Notes: generated by a model not told the origin, from the sequence alone. 64,000 nucleotides of DNA from Esteya vermicola (GCA_002778215.1 PCDM01000002.1:1-64000), one strand, 5' to 3'; positions 33,422 to 44,798 are shown, counted from the stretch's first letter. Numbers and translations: made by a program.

Positions 33422-33957
33422 ATGGCCGCCACATCGACGTCGTCCTTTCCCCTTGCCACTGAGGACCCGTACACGGGAAGTGACGGCAGCGGCGCACAAG
33501 CTGGCATCGACAATGAAGGTGGCGCTGCTGGTCCCTCTTCCAGCTCCATGAGCTTGTCTCATGGCGGTCTGGTGGCCATCATTGTTGTTGTCGTCTTTGT
33601 GACCATTGTCGGAGGTACGTTTTTGGTTCCACATGCTGTTGTCCTACCCATGAATCCTTCCGGGATCTCTCTCTGCTCACACTTTTCATGCTAGTCGCCT
33701 CGTCTGTCCTCTTCTATCTTGCCAAGAAGCGGGAATGGAAGATCCGCGAAAGTATCCGCAGATCGGCCAGAAAGGTTGTCAAGGCCCTCACACCCCGCCG
33801 CAGCGAGTTTCCCAGCTCCGTCAAAGGGAGTAGTGGCCACGGCCGAGGCCGTGTCCGTCTGGGCGACGTGCCTCCCACGCCCCGTCTACCCGTGGACCTG
33901 GAAAAAGGCTCGCAGGAGTCTGAGAGAACCAGATCGTACAACTTTAGCCGGAAGTAG
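33422..33957 (+). CDS. small single-pass membrane protein
   Basis: Two exons (33422-33614, 33695-33957) give 151 residues. A Ser/Gly-rich N-terminus is followed by one transmembrane helix split by the intron (GGLVAIIVVVVFVTIVG, then VASSVLFYLAKKREW). After it comes a basic juxtamembrane stretch (KIRESIRRSARKVVKALTPRR) and a Ser/Pro-rich tail. By the positive-inside rule the C-terminus is cytosolic, and no cleavable signal is needed. The segment YLAKKREWKIRESIRRSARKV resembles small conserved fungal membrane proteins of unknown function; I cannot name one. The join keeps the hydrophobic helix intact, which supports the intron. Confidence 0.75.
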
Positions 33958-34302
33958 GAGAGAGACTGCGCGGGGAAAAGAAGAGGAGAAAAAAAAGAGG
34001 AAACAGAAACAGGGCAGGGACGACAACACGAAACAATACCGAGACGAATTTTTTTTTGGAATGAGAAAACGAACACGGGGGGAGAGAGCGTGCAATTTTT
34101 GAGAAATTGTCTTCCTTTTTTCCTTTCTGATTTTTGCGTATTAGTTTGAGACGTGGATACGAGCAAAGGGGCACTGTCATGTTTAGGCTGCCCAACCACA
34201 TCCCCTGTATTAGTAGTCCTTGATTTTTTGGGTTTGCTTGAATTTGTTTGAATTTGTTTGAATTTGATAGATGAAAATGTCGCTTCTCGCTGTGAATGCT
34301 TC
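33958..34302. other. convergent 3' flanks
   Basis: A 345-bp gap between two convergent genes. A 10-bp tandem TTTGAATTTG repeat (34,234-34,267) lies at the ENP2 end. The rest is purine- and AT-rich; nothing else was seen. Confidence 0.5.
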
Positions 34303-36604
34303 TTATTTCTTGAGACTCCGGAACGTGTTGTTGCTGGCACTCCGCCTCGCCCGGTTGTCCCGTCGTGGCGTTGCCTCTGCCACACTGCTCTCCTTGGCTT
34401 CTTGCTGCTTCTTCTTGCCTGCCTCGGGCACGAATGTGACCTGCCGGACACCCGAGTTGTTGCCTCGCCCAGCCCCATGGCGGCCGCTGCTGCTTGACGG
34501 GGTCATCCGCTCGGCTCGGGCTCCAAACGTGCTGTCTTTGGACTTTTTGGTATTCTGCGCCGACGAGGACATGCGCATGGCCACCTCGCCGCTCCACGGC
34601 TTGCGAATGGCGTTTCCGGCTTGCTTTTCATAGTCGCTGTCAGAGTCGGAATCTGCGTCAGAGCCAGAGTCAGAGCCGGAGTCGGAGCCGGCATCCGACG
34701 ACCGCTTCTTCTTTGGCTGCGGCTTGGCAGCATCGCTGGCCTCGACTCTGGTGCTCGGGTTGAGTGCCCGGAACTCGGCGCTGTTCTCGTCAATGGCAAA
34801 CGCCTCGTCCTCAAAGAGGCTCTTGAAACGGTCGTCGCCCAGGACGCCAGCCTCGAGGTCGACCTTGGCCCGCTTCTCCTGCTTCTTGAGAAGCTTGTCG
34901 ACCAGCTTCTGGTTGACCTTGACCTTCTTGCCGCGAATCCGGCTGGACCGCTCCTTTTCAATCTTTTCCTTGACACGCTTCTGGCGCTCTTCTTCGTACA
35001 CGTATGGGTTGGCAATGAGACGAGCCTGGTCGTACAGCTTGCTGGCCACAAAGTAACCGTGCATGTATGGCCGCAGCAGGTTGGTCTTGCCGATGAGGTG
35101 AGCTAAGCTGAGAGATCGGAGTTCGGGGAGCGTAAGGAACTTGTAGTTGTCGTAGGTCGTCGTCGACACCTCTTCGGCCATCTCGTCGACAAGACGCTCC
35201 AAAAAGGTACACCATTTTGGAGCAGGACCCTACCAGACAGATTAGCGACCACAGCCAGTCAAACAGTAACCAAAGCAAAAAAAAAACCTCTCAACAGTAG
35301 AGACGTACAAGCATAGGAATGAACCAGGCGTGCTGCTGCCGCCCCTCGTTGGCACTCAGCAGCATTCCCGAGTCGGGACAGTGAGCCACCGAGTTGATGT
35401 CTGCCTCGGGCTCAATGGCAGTCCATGGCTCGCCGTTCGACTCATCAAAGATCTTGATCGCCCGCCTGTCGGCTGCCAGAATCTTCTTTTCGTCGGACGC
35501 CGTCGTCAGGTGGATGATGCTCTTCACCGGGAAACCAAACCCGAGATCCTTAGTCAGCAGAGGCGCCGGCCGTCGGAGGTCGTAGAGCTGCACAATACCG
35601 GCCGTGGATCCGGTGGCCAGGGAGAGGCCAGAGCGAGCATATTCCAGGGCCGTGATCTCGCCGTCGTGTGTCTCGAGGGTGGCGATCCGCGACCGACTTC
35701 GCGCGTCCCAAAACTCCACGGTGCCCCGCGAAGTGCCAAAGGCTGCCAGGCCGTGTGTGTCCTCCGCAATCGCCGCCACGTTTACACATCCTACGCCGAT
35801 GCTTCCTTGGAGACCGCGCTCCACGCCGTCGTCGGATCCGAGGTCGATCTGAAACGATTTCTGGAATCTTCCGAGTTCCTGACAGGGTCAGCACATGTAT
35901 TTTAGGTTGAAAAACAGGGGATTACATACGAGGTTTAGCCGAAAGACTTCTCCATAGCCATCGGTATCCAGGCCGGCTGCTGGCACGAGGACTTCTGCGG
36001 ACCGGCGGTCGTACACAATATCGCGACCAAAGCGTGGTATCCGAACCTGGTAGTGACATCCTGCAGGAGTGTGGAACTCGATTCGGCGGTCTTCCTGGAG
36101 GTGGACTAGAAAAGAGGAAAAAAGTCAGCGATCGTTGTCTAGACGTGGCTGAAGGACATGGATGGACACGGATGGACATGGATGGATAGGGCACAAAGAC
36201 GCACTCGACTTTGAATAATCTGGAGAGCAGAGGACAAATTTGTTGTTGAGAGAGATGGTGTGTCGGGAGTAGGAGAGCGAGAGCTGGTGGAGGTTGTGAA
36301 TGTGCATTTGAGGCTGTCCAGTTAGCAGACGAAGAGACAGGAGAAGAGAGAAGAAAGAAAAAAGACGTGGATCGCATACAGGAAATGTTCCCGTGGACAT
36401 GACCCAATTGCCATCCTCAGAAACTCGAATACAGCTGCTCGCGCCTGTAAACTCAAAGTCCTGCAATAGTTCGAGGCGGTTTGCGAATTCTGGATCATAT
36501 TTGAGACTCTTTTTTTTCTTGGCCGCCAGCCAGTCGGGCAGAGAGCGCGAGGATGGCCCAGATACCGTGTATACGGGGACCGTTCCCGCGTTCGCGAGCT
36601 TCAT
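34303..36604 (-). CDS. ENP2: ENP2/NOL10 nucleolar WD40 protein
   Basis: Five exons (36604-36380, 36313-36205, 36105-35930, 35878-35309, 35229-34303) give 668 residues. The start MKLANAGTVPVYTVSG, LELLQDFEFTGAS, LQEDRRIEFHTPAGCHYQVRIPRFGRD split over two stretches, and the WD-type blades GTVEFWDARSRSRIATL and AGIVQLYDLRRP identify ENP2/NOL10. The C-terminal half has PAPKWCTFLERLVDEMAE, LTLPELRSLSLAHLIGKTNLLRPYMHGYF and a basic coiled region (EEERQKRVKEKIEKERSSR), ending in an acidic Asp/Ser run and a basic tail. The protein belongs to the small-subunit processome and is needed for early pre-rRNA cleavages in the nucleolus. It is divergent from HBS1, 362 bp away, so the two translation-related genes may share control sequences. 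Confidence 0.92.
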
Positions 36605-36966
36605 CTTGCTTTCAAGAGCGACAAAAAACGAGGTTTCCGCTGTGACTGAAGGAGGATGTGTAGAGGGTGGAAAGTTGGATTTTCGTCTTCTTTTTCCTTC
36701 CTTTTCCTTTTTCCTTTTTTTTTTCAGGTACGAAAATGATAAGAAGAAAAATTAATATGGGTCACTATTATCGATAACGATACCATGTTCTTATCGTATT
36801 CCTCGAGAAGTGAGTAAGATGACGACACAAACACGTGATAGTGTAAGCCGCCGCACCAAACTGCCCCGCAGTAGCCTTATTACCAGAAAGTAAATTTCTA
36901 CCAAAACGTCCTCGACTTGACGAGTTTCACTTCCTTCACTTTTGCATCAGAAAATTCTTGCCCAAG
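36605..36966. promoter_or_regulatory. bidirectional promoter region ENP2/HBS1
   Basis: This 362-bp gap between the ENP2 and HBS1 starts must carry both promoters. It contains the perfect 10-bp palindrome TTATCGATAA (36,768-36,777), followed by further CGATA/TTATCG half-sites to 36,796, and a CACGTG E-box at about 36,832. No factor is known to me for the TATCGATA element in filamentous fungi. Confidence 0.5.
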
Positions 36967-39627
36967 ATGTCGCGACATCAAATGTACCGGAATTATGATT
37001 ACGGTAACGATATCGATGAGTACGACGGCGGAGAGGAGGAGGATGAAATGACGCCAGAAGACCGAGCTCTCTTGGCTCAGTCGGTCGAGCAGACGAGACA
37101 GAGACTGGGCGAGAATGCCGGCAAGATATCGCGCGAGAGCATAGAGGAAGCCGTGTACCACTACTACTACGACGTCGACAAGGCCGTTGCCTACCTCACA
37201 AAGACCTTTATCAACCCGGCACCACCACAACCAGCAAAACAACCACAAGCCAAAGCAAAACCCAAACAAGAAGGTATGTGTATTTTCGTTTCCGAGCACT
37301 GCATTCTGGCCCCCTTTTTTTCATCCCCTTTCCCTCCACTGGCGGAGAGCCAAGGTTTGGCTCCGATAGGCTTGCGTCATGAGATGAGTGGACATCTGAC
37401 GCCCCGCAACAGCCCGGTTCTCATACGCCAGCTTCTTTGACGATATGCCGTGGCTTCAGGCGCCACAGTCCAGGCTCACCATCTTTGTGCCGCCCCTGTT
37501 GCCTCGAGGCGGTCTCTTGGGTGGAGCCAGCGCCGCACCCAAGATGTCTAAGCTGCAGGCCCTGGCAGCGCAGCGCAAGCGAAAGGCAGAGGAAGCCAAA
37601 AAGGCCAAAGCAGGCACGCCAGCAGAAGACGGACAGCCCACGGCCAAGACGGAAGAACACCCAAGCAAGACTGCCAAGCTGTCCACCCTCCCAAGCCGGC
37701 CTGCTCCGCCTCTGGCGAGAGCGTCTGCCACGGAGAGCCAGCACAGAACCTTGTCAACACCACGGCCACCACCAGAGACTGCCACTCCCTCTGTTTTGCA
37801 GGATACCCTCAGCAGCCTAGACTCTTCAGATTCCATGGAAGACGTGCACAGTGCACCAGTCAAGACTCTGCAACCAGAAGTGACCGAGGTCTCTCAGTTG
37901 GCCGAACCTTCCTTCTTTGCTCTGGCTCTGTTCGGTCCCAAGGCAAAGAAACGGCTGTTGCCTGCCCATGTTCAGGCTTTTGATTTTTTGGCTGTTCCGT
38001 CTCTGGCTCGGGCTCCTGCGACAGCCTTTGACGCATTCTCGGAGCCGTCTCCCGACGACGTCGTGCTGGAGGCGCAGAAGAAAGGTTGGCGGCGGGGCCA
38101 GACTACTCATTGATTTTTGTGTTTCTTTATGCCGTTCTCGTGTCCCCTTTTGCAGGACGCCATACGAAAACCATCAGAGACAAACATGCTGACGTATATT
38201 CCTCTACAGCATTCAAAAAGGGCGTCGCTCCATCCACAACACAGAAAAAAGGCGCAAACAGCAACGGCGGAGCATCTGATGCGTCATCGATTGCCAACGG
38301 CGTCAAAGGACTCAAGATCCAGGAGACACCATTGCCACGAAGCAAGAACCTCGACGTTCTGGCTGAATATGAAAAGAGTAAGAAGAAGAGACATGCCAGT
38401 TTTGTGGTGGTAGGTCACGTGGATGCTGGGAAGAGCACCATGATGGGACGGCTGTTGCTCGACCTTAAGATGGTTGATGGCCGGACCGTTGAAAAGTACC
38501 GCAAAGAGGCCAAGAGCATTGGCAAGTCCTCCTTTGCGTTGGCGTGGGTGCTGGACCAGGGCACAGACGAACGGGCACACGGCGTGACGATTGATATTGC
38601 CACCAAGAGTTTCGAGACGGACACGACCATTTTCACGATCCTGGATGCACCAGGCCACCAAGACTTTATTCCCAACATGATTGCGGGTGCGAGCCAGGCC
38701 GACTTTGCCATTCTCGTGATTGATGCGAGCCGGGGCGCCTTTGAGTCAGGTCTCAAGGGACAGACGCGCGAGCACGCCTTGCTCATGCGCAGCATGGGAG
38801 TATCGCGCATCCTCGTGGCCGTCAACAAGCTGGACACGGTTGGCTGGGACCGGGCACGCTTTGACGAGATTGTGCAGCAGATGACGGGCTTTTTGTCGGC
38901 CACAGGCTTCCAGATGAAGAACATTAGCTTCGTGCCGGTATCGGGGCTCCACGGCGACAACCTCGTGGCACGGTCGACTGACGAGACGGCTCAGTGGTAC
39001 ACGGGCAGGACGCTCATTGAAGAGCTCGACAAGTCGGAGCCACTGACACGCGCGCTGGACCGGCCACTGCGGCTGCCCATTTCCGAGGCATTTCGATCTT
39101 CGGCGGCGGCCGTGACGGTGTCAGGGCGCATCGAGGCTGGCTCGTTGCAGATGGGCGACGCGCTGCTCGTTCAGCCCGCCGGCGAGAAGGCCTATGTCAA
39201 GCTGCTGCAGCTCGAAAACCAGGCGACGGGGGCCGTGGACTGGGCGGTGGCGGGTCAGAATGTGATTGTGCACCTCACAGGCATTGAGGCGGAACATGTC
39301 CGTCCGGGCGACGTCCTCTGCGATCCGGCCAAGGCGGTGGCGTGCATCGACACGTTTTCCATCAAAGTCTTGGCCTTTGAAATGCTGTTCCCGATGCCGA
39401 TCGAGGTGCACCGTGGACGTATCAACGAGCCGGCCACGATCCAGGAGCTGTCGGCGCTGCTGAACAAGACGACAGGCACGGTCGAGAAGCGCAAGCCCCG
39501 GTTGGTCAAGCCGGGAGCCGTGGCACGGCTGCGCATCAAGCTCAACTCGAAACTGCCGCTAGAAAAGGGCCAGCGGATTGTATTGCGTTCAGAGGGACAT
39601 ACAATTGCAGCAGGGCTGTTGGAGTGA
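36967..39627 (+). CDS. HBS1: ribosome-rescue GTPase HBS1
   Basis: Three exons (36967-37273, 37413-38084, 38156-39627) give 816 residues. The N-terminus carries the HBS1-N helical domain (IEEAVYHYYYDVDKAVAYLTKTF), then FSYASFFDDMPWL and a long Lys/Ala/Pro-rich linker ending in SPDDVVLEAQKKG. The translational GTPase domain has G1 GHVDAGKS (about 413), DERAHGVTID, G3 DAPGHQDF (about 490) and G4 NKLD (about 550), followed by two beta-barrel domains ending in RIVLRSEGHTIAAGLLE. HBS1 works with DOM34/Pelota to split stalled ribosomes in no-go and non-stop decay. The start is the ATG at 36967; an in-frame TTG nine bases upstream was ignored. In fungi lacking a separate SKI7 the same gene can give a short Ski7-like isoform by splicing; the intron at 38085 directly after SPDDVV is where that could occur here, but no isoform is visible from DNA alone. 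Confidence 0.94.
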
Positions 39628-39826
39628 AGAGGAGAGTGTTTGAATTTTGACTACGTGATACGTATCGTCATTTTGCAAAGGCTTTAGGATCTACGAGACT
39701 GCATTTTCCATTCTATCTGCAGAAGAAAAGTCTATTTTTGCGTGCTTGCGATTTGGTAATGAGCGATGCAAGCGTCGATAGATAGCTCACATATGACCTC
39801 ACTCTACCTCGACTAATAGAACTAGA

Positions 39827-40758
39827 CTAAATGGGCAGCGTAGAGTTGGACGAGAGGCAATCGCCGAGAAAGGAAACCGACAAGACAGCTGTCGAGTTGA
39901 GCGTCTGCTTGCCGAGATGACTCGTGCCGCACATGAGGCCATGCACAAAGGCAGCTGCCATGACAGCGGCCATGGCTGGGGATGTGTGTGTGTGATCTTT
40001 GGGATAGCCGTGGCGGGCGGTGTCGGCACCGAGATTTTTCATGGCCTGTGCAGCATATGCGCCGTGGGGGACGTGGAAGATGCCGGCAGAGGGTCCGCCG
40101 AGCTCATCTGCTGCCAGCCTAATATATAGCTCTTTAGAATGCAAATCCAAACCCCGAGATTCAGACACGACGAGGAGACAACACACCACGAATAATAGGC
40201 AAACCGGTCGGGCGACCAGGCATAGCGACCCGACTCCCAGACGTTATTGGGCGTGGGTGCCGACAAGATGACCTGGGCGCCGGCGGCTAGAAAGGCCGAG
40301 GCGGCCTGCTTGAGGTACGTCGGGTAGGTCTGGATGATTTCTGGCCCGTCTGGCCCATCGGCCGACCCTGAACGGCCACGACACGTCTCATTCCCGGCGC
40401 CGAAGCAGTCGGTGCGGCCATTGTCACTCCGGAGACTGCCGCCGTCGTTGTGGCCAAACTCGATGACGATCCAGTCGCCCGGGCGGGTTTGCTGAGCCAC
40501 ACGGGCAAAGCGGCCTTCCCGCGTGAAGCTGCGGGCGGAGCGGCCGGCCAAGGCGGCGTTGTGGACGGTGAAGCGAGCGGGGTCAAAGCTCCAGTGCAGA
40601 AACTCGCCCCATCCCTGGGTGGGAGCGACATCGGGAGGGCCGAGGTTGGCCATGGTGCTGTCGCCGCAGAGGTGGATGGTGGCTGTAGGAGGAGTAGCTG
40701 CGGTGACGCTGCCGTAGGCAGTCGCCATGAGGAGAGCGACGAGCATTCTTTCCGTCAT
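39827..40758 (-). CDS. secreted rhamnogalacturonan acetylesterase-like SGNH hydrolase
   Basis: Two exons (40758-40187, 40118-39827) give 287 residues. The N-terminus MTERMLVALLMATAYGSVTA is a signal peptide; a second Met at residue 5 or an upstream ATG at 40821 could also start it. The SGNH blocks are present: GDST with Ser34, NAALAGRSARSF for the Gly block, GHND for the Asn block, and DHTHTSPAMA supplying the Asp-His pair. This matches rhamnogalacturonan acetylesterases (CE12 type), which remove acetyl groups from the pectin rhamnogalacturonan backbone outside the cell. The 68-bp intron joins YYSW to LAADELGG in frame. A Ser/Thr-rich tail follows the catalytic His. It is the only clear secreted plant-cell-wall enzyme in the window. 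Confidence 0.85.
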
Positions 40759-40835
40759 CTCTTGTGGGACGGTGAAGGAGTGAGAAACAGACGTCCGGGT
40801 AATCTTGCTTTGGAGATTCATTTGCCTTTATTTCC

Positions 40836-40857
40836 ATATATACAACCTCCTATAAAG
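40836..40857 (-). promoter_or_regulatory. TATA-like element of the esterase gene
   Basis: On the minus strand, CTTTATA and GTATATAT lie about 80-100 bases before the esterase ATG, a plausible TATA box. This is position and composition only. Confidence 0.3.
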
Positions 40858-40933
40858 CCACAGCTATGCCACTACAAAAAAAAAGGAAGAAAAGTAAAAA
40901 AAAAAAACAAAAAAAAACAGTCCCGGTCTACCC

Positions 40934-41636
40934 TCAAGCCTTCTTCTCCGTACCACTGGTGGCGTCTTGTGACGAGAACTTGAGACTGATGCTGTTGACG
41001 CAGTGCCGTTCGTCGGTCGGCGTCGGGAAGCCCTCGCCCTTGAAGACGTGGCCGAGGTGGCCGCCACAGTTGGCGCACGTGATCTCGGTGCGAGTCATGC
41101 CGAGGGTGCGGTCCTCGTGGCGCACGACGGCGCCCGGCAGGCTGTCAAAGTAGGCCGGCCAGCCGCAGCCGGACTTGAACTTGTGCGTGGCCTTGTAGAG
41201 CGGAGCCTGGCAGCCGGCGCACGTATAGACGCCGTCCTGGGCAAAGTGCTGGTCGTACTCGCCGGAAAACGGGGCCTCTGTGCCCTTTTCCCGCAAGACG
41301 CGGAATTGCTCTGAGACGTTACCATGTCAGTACATTTACAGTGTTTACAGTTCACTGCCCATTTCAGATGACAAAGTACGCACGAGGACTCAGAATTGCT
41401 TGCCACTCGTCATCGGTGCGCTTATCGGGAGGCGACATGGTGTTCTGTCGGGGGCTGGAGGAGAAACTGGCAAGAAAAGGCAGCCAAGATAGGCGAGGAC
41501 GACCGCGGCTGACGAGGCTCTGGTGGACGGGCCGTCGAGAAGGGGCGAGAATGTGCAGAGAGACGGTTACTGAGCAGAGGAGCTTGGACGAGAGAGACGA
41601 CAGAGATGAGAGAGACAGGGGCGAGCGGGGATGCAT
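40934..41636 (-). CDS. peptide-methionine (R)-S-oxide reductase, MsrB
   Basis: Two exons (41636-41384, 41310-40934) give 209 residues from the first ATG, or 143 from the inner ATG at 41438 (MSPPDKRTDDEW). The catalytic domain has the usual order: QQFRVLREKGTEAPFSGEY, zinc pair CAGC, GCGWPAYFDSLPGAV, second zinc pair CANCGGHLGHVF, and RHCVNSISLKF with the catalytic Cys at 188. MsrB reduces methionine-R-sulfoxide in proteins and protects against oxidative damage. The 66-residue extension is rich in Ser, Leu and Arg without acidic residues, as a mitochondrial targeting peptide would be, so two start sites may give mitochondrial and cytosolic forms. However, CT-rich leaders in this genome translate into Ser/Leu runs by composition, so the extension could also be untranslated. 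Confidence 0.9.
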
Positions 41637-42238
41637 AGAGTCTCCTGGGTCAGTGTTGGGTCGGTGCTGGGTCAGTCAGACTTTATACGCAGGACCATTT
41701 GTGGCGATGAGACACACAGCTTGAGGACTTTTACTGTCAGCATGGAAGATGGCGATCCCGGAAGGCGTCAAAATGCAGTTACAGGCGTTTTACAGTGGAC
41801 TTTACCCTGCTCTCCTTGCCTCAGCGGGGCTTAGCGTCTCTAGTCAGTTCTCCAGTGATTCCTCAGCATGACGGAATTCCAAATTAACCCAATCCGTCGC
41901 GAGCACGTGCACGTCCCAACAGTTCTGTATACTCGTAGACATGTATTAGCCTCTGTTTCTGCCTCAGGCCACGACTCTCGTAGTCTTGCCCCGCCAAAAA
42001 GCGACCTGACGACCTGGCAACTCTGCAACTAGATTGTTTCAATGAGACTGGTCTCCTTTTCACCGCACGAACCTCTCTTGCATCCTGTACACTGCAGCGC
42101 ACAGCTGATTGCCTCTTGAATCGAATACCTGTTCTTGTTTGCATTGATTGAGCACACCATCTGTATTTTTGTGTTGTTTTTCTTTTTTCTCTCTTTCCTC
42201 TCTTTTTCTTTCCTCTCCTTCCTCTTTCTCTGGCCAGC
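41637..42238. other. divergent promoter region MsrB/ArfGAP
   Basis: This 602-bp gap lies between MsrB (minus) and the ArfGAP gene (plus). A CACGTGCACGT tract (CACGTG E-box) lies near 41,904, and a CT-rich sense leader (42,170-42,235) precedes the ArfGAP start. No coding frame or RNA gene was recognised. Confidence 0.5.
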
Positions 42239-44220
42239 ATGTCGAGGAGAGCGCCGAATCCGGCAGCCGAGAGGGCTGCCCAGAACCAGCAGACGATCAA
42301 GAGCCTGCTGAAGCTCGATGCCAACAAGATCTGTGCCGACTGCAAGCGGAACAAGCGTGAGATATTCTCCTTCTATATTCACCCCCTCTCCCTGCCGATT
42401 GGCCGTCTCCTGCTCACAAGCCTTCCTAGATAGACCCTCGATGGGCGAGCTGGAATCTCGGCGTCTTTATCTGCATCCGCTGTTCAGGCATCCACCGTGG
42501 CATGGGCACACACATCAGCCGCGTCAAGTCGGTCGACCTCGACTCCTGGACCGACGAGCAGCTGCAGAGCATTCTCAGTTGGGGCAATGCCCGCGCCAAC
42601 AAGTACTGGGAGTCCAAGCTGGCCCCGGGCCACGTGCCCTCGGAGGCCAAGATTGAGAACTTTATCCGCACCAAGTACGAGCTCAAGCGCTGGGTCATGG
42701 ACGGCCCCAAACCCGACCCGGCTTCTCTCGATGCCGACGGCGACGACGACATTCCCCTGAGCATCGTCAAGGAGAAGCAGAACATTGACCGCAAGGAGTC
42801 GATCCGCAAGTCTTCTGTCGGCACGGCTGGCGGACGGTCTAGCGCCGGGCCCGCCACGGCAGCATCCGCCGCATCAGTAGCAGCGGCGAAGCCAGCCTCG
42901 GCAGCGCCCGTGATCGACCTGTTTGGCACCGACGACTCGCTGCCTCCGCGCTCGAGCACGGCCGGGCCGACGGCCACGCAGTCCAGGAACATCCCGCCGG
43001 CTCCCAAGTCGGCCACGACCGCCGGAAAGGATTCGCTGCTGGGACTTGACTTTCTAGGCTCGCAGCCTGCAGCGCCGGCGCGGCCATCGAGCACGACCGG
43101 CATGTCTGCGACGTCGTCGGGCGGCATCGGCGGCGGCCAGTCGCGTCCCGACCTCAAGCAGTCCATCCTCTCGCTCTACGCGACCGCACCACGAACACAG
43201 CCGGCAGCCCAACAACCTGCTCCAGCCGCCGCCCCCGCCGCCCATGACCCGTTTGCGAGTTTTGGCTCGCCCAATTCCATGGGCTTTGGTGGCAGCAGTG
43301 GCGGCGGAGGCGGAGGCGGAGGAGGTGGTGGAGGTCTCGCCGATGCCTTTAGCAGCCTCAACTTCTCGTCTTCTGCAGCCGCATCTACGACGTCTCCTCC
43401 GCCCAAGTCTGGCAGTAGTGGTCTTGGTAGTCTCGGCAGTCTCGGAGGTGGCGGTTTCTTTGACGCTAAGCCAGCTCCTGCCATGACGTCACCGAAGCCG
43501 TCAGCGTCGGCCTTTGGAGGGTTCGATGCCTTTTCGTCGCCCGCCGCCGCCAGCCAGCCGGCACCAGCCCCAGCACCGGCAGCGACCTCATCCAACGCCT
43601 TTGGCGACCTCTTTGACTTTTCTGGTCCAGCCGCCACATCGCCACCGGCTGCCAAGCCTTCCTCGGCCTCTACGGGGACGGCGAATTCCGTGTTTAATCT
43701 ATCGACGCCGGCGCTGAGCAGCACGAGCACGGCTTCTACGGCTCCAGCTGCCCCTGCGGCCTCTGCTTCTGCAGCAAAGACGAGCCCGCTCGCGGCTGTC
43801 AGCGCCAACTGGTCAAATTCAGATGTGTGGGGCAGCAATGACGGCTGGGGATCGTCTGCCGCGACGACAACATCCACGACGACGACATCGGCCACCGCCA
43901 CCCTGTCCCACAACACCACAACAGCTGCGGCTGCCGGCGTCTCTGGCCTCTCGGGTCTGTCGAGCCCGGGCCTGTCACGGACGAATGATTTCGGCTGGGG
44001 CAGCGCCACAGCCGCGGCCGCACCGACGGGAAGCTCTAGCAGCTTTGCGTCGCAGAGCATTGTGCCGGGCACGGGCGGCGGATTTGCGCCCAAGGTGTCG
44101 GCAGACGAGGAGTTTGGCGGCTGGACGTCGGGCAGTACAGCGGCCCCGACGACATCGACGAGCAAGCCGGCAGCAGGGTTTGGAGGCAACGACGACTTGT
44201 TTTCCAACGTGTGGGGTTGA
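42239..44220 (+). CDS. ArfGAP, AGE2/SMAP type
   Basis: Two exons (42239-42356, 42434-44220) give 634 residues. The ArfGAP zinc finger is C32-x2-C35-x17-C53-x2-C56 with the catalytic arginine in GIHR (Arg61), followed by GMGTHISRVKSVDLDSWTDEQL and GNARANKYWE. The rest is a long low-complexity region rich in Ala, Ser, Thr and Gly with repeated Phe-Gly/Phe-Asp/Trp-Gly motifs (FGGFDAF, NAFGDLFDF, SDVWGSNDGWGSS) and ends DDLFSNVWG, a layout typical of fungal AGE2-like proteins. It should stimulate GTP hydrolysis on Arf1 at the trans-Golgi/endosome. A glycine run (about 12 residues) comes from GGC/GGT repeats. The intron acceptor is the second of two AGs 4 bp apart, because only it gives the RWASWNLG frame. 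Confidence 0.9.
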
Positions 44221-44504
44221 GCCAAGGGATAGGGTGGAAGGGGAGGGATTTTATATAGCGTCTGGAGACATTTAGATATTTGTAAAATGTATACGGTCAA
44301 CGAGTCTTGATTTTAGGGGTGAGCAAACGAGAAGTAGCATCGTCCAGAGGTATTGTATATTGTCCGCGAGCAAAAGGAACGATGAAAGCAGAAGAAAAGA
44401 ACAAAACAACAAAAGGAAAGAAAAGAAAACGCCATTGCTATGCAAGACAAGAGAGAGACCCGCCATCGCGGCCCATGAGAGTTTCCACTGCCGCCGCCGC
44501 CCCC
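44221..44504. other. convergent 3' flanks of ArfGAP and SFT1
   Basis: A short gap between convergent genes with AT-rich and A-rich sequence (44,385-44,435) suited to 3' ends. Nothing else was seen. Confidence 0.4.
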
Positions 44505-44798
44505 TCAAAAGAAGAGCCTTGAAATATAGTAGAGGACGAGCATGATGCCGATGAGGATGGCTGAGAGTTTGAGGACGGCGACCTTGTTGCCGCTTGCGGC
44601 CATGCGGGTGAGGCGTCCGGCCGAGCCCTTGATCTGTGTCGTCATGGAGGAGAAGGTGTCGTTGGTGGCATCGAGGACGTCCTGGGCGCGGGCATTGTCG
44701 TAAATGTCAATGGTGACGCCGCGCAGGGCCGTCACCTTGGCTGACAGCTCGTCGAGACGCGCGTTGTTTTGGCGTTCGCGCTCGTAGGCTTCCGACAT
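44505..44798 (-). CDS. SFT1: Golgi Qc-SNARE SFT1/BET1-like
   Basis: Single-exon gene of 97 residues starting MSEAYERERQNNARLDELS. A single SNARE helix (about residues 10-70, including LDELSAKVTALRGVTIDIYDNARAQDVLDATNDTF) is followed by a short basic linker and a C-terminal membrane anchor (VAVLKLSAILIGIMLVLYYISRLFF). The length and order fit SFT1/BET1 proteins, tail-anchored SNAREs for retrograde traffic within the Golgi; SFT1 fits better than BET1 because there is no long N-terminal extension. The zero-layer Gln is probably that of ARAQDVL. The start was set at the ATG, not at the upstream alternative codon, because the family starts here. Confidence 0.87.
   Translation of the reverse strand: MSEAYERERQNNARLDELSAKVTALRGVTIDIYDNARAQDVLDATNDTFSSMTTQIKGSAGRLTRMAASGNKVAVLKLSAILIGIMLVLYYISRLFF

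Noticed and set aside
43176..44300. 374-codon frame antisense to the ArfGAP tail
   Set aside because: Pro/Ala/Val-rich shadow of the Ser/Ala/Gly-rich coding tail, no independent signals.
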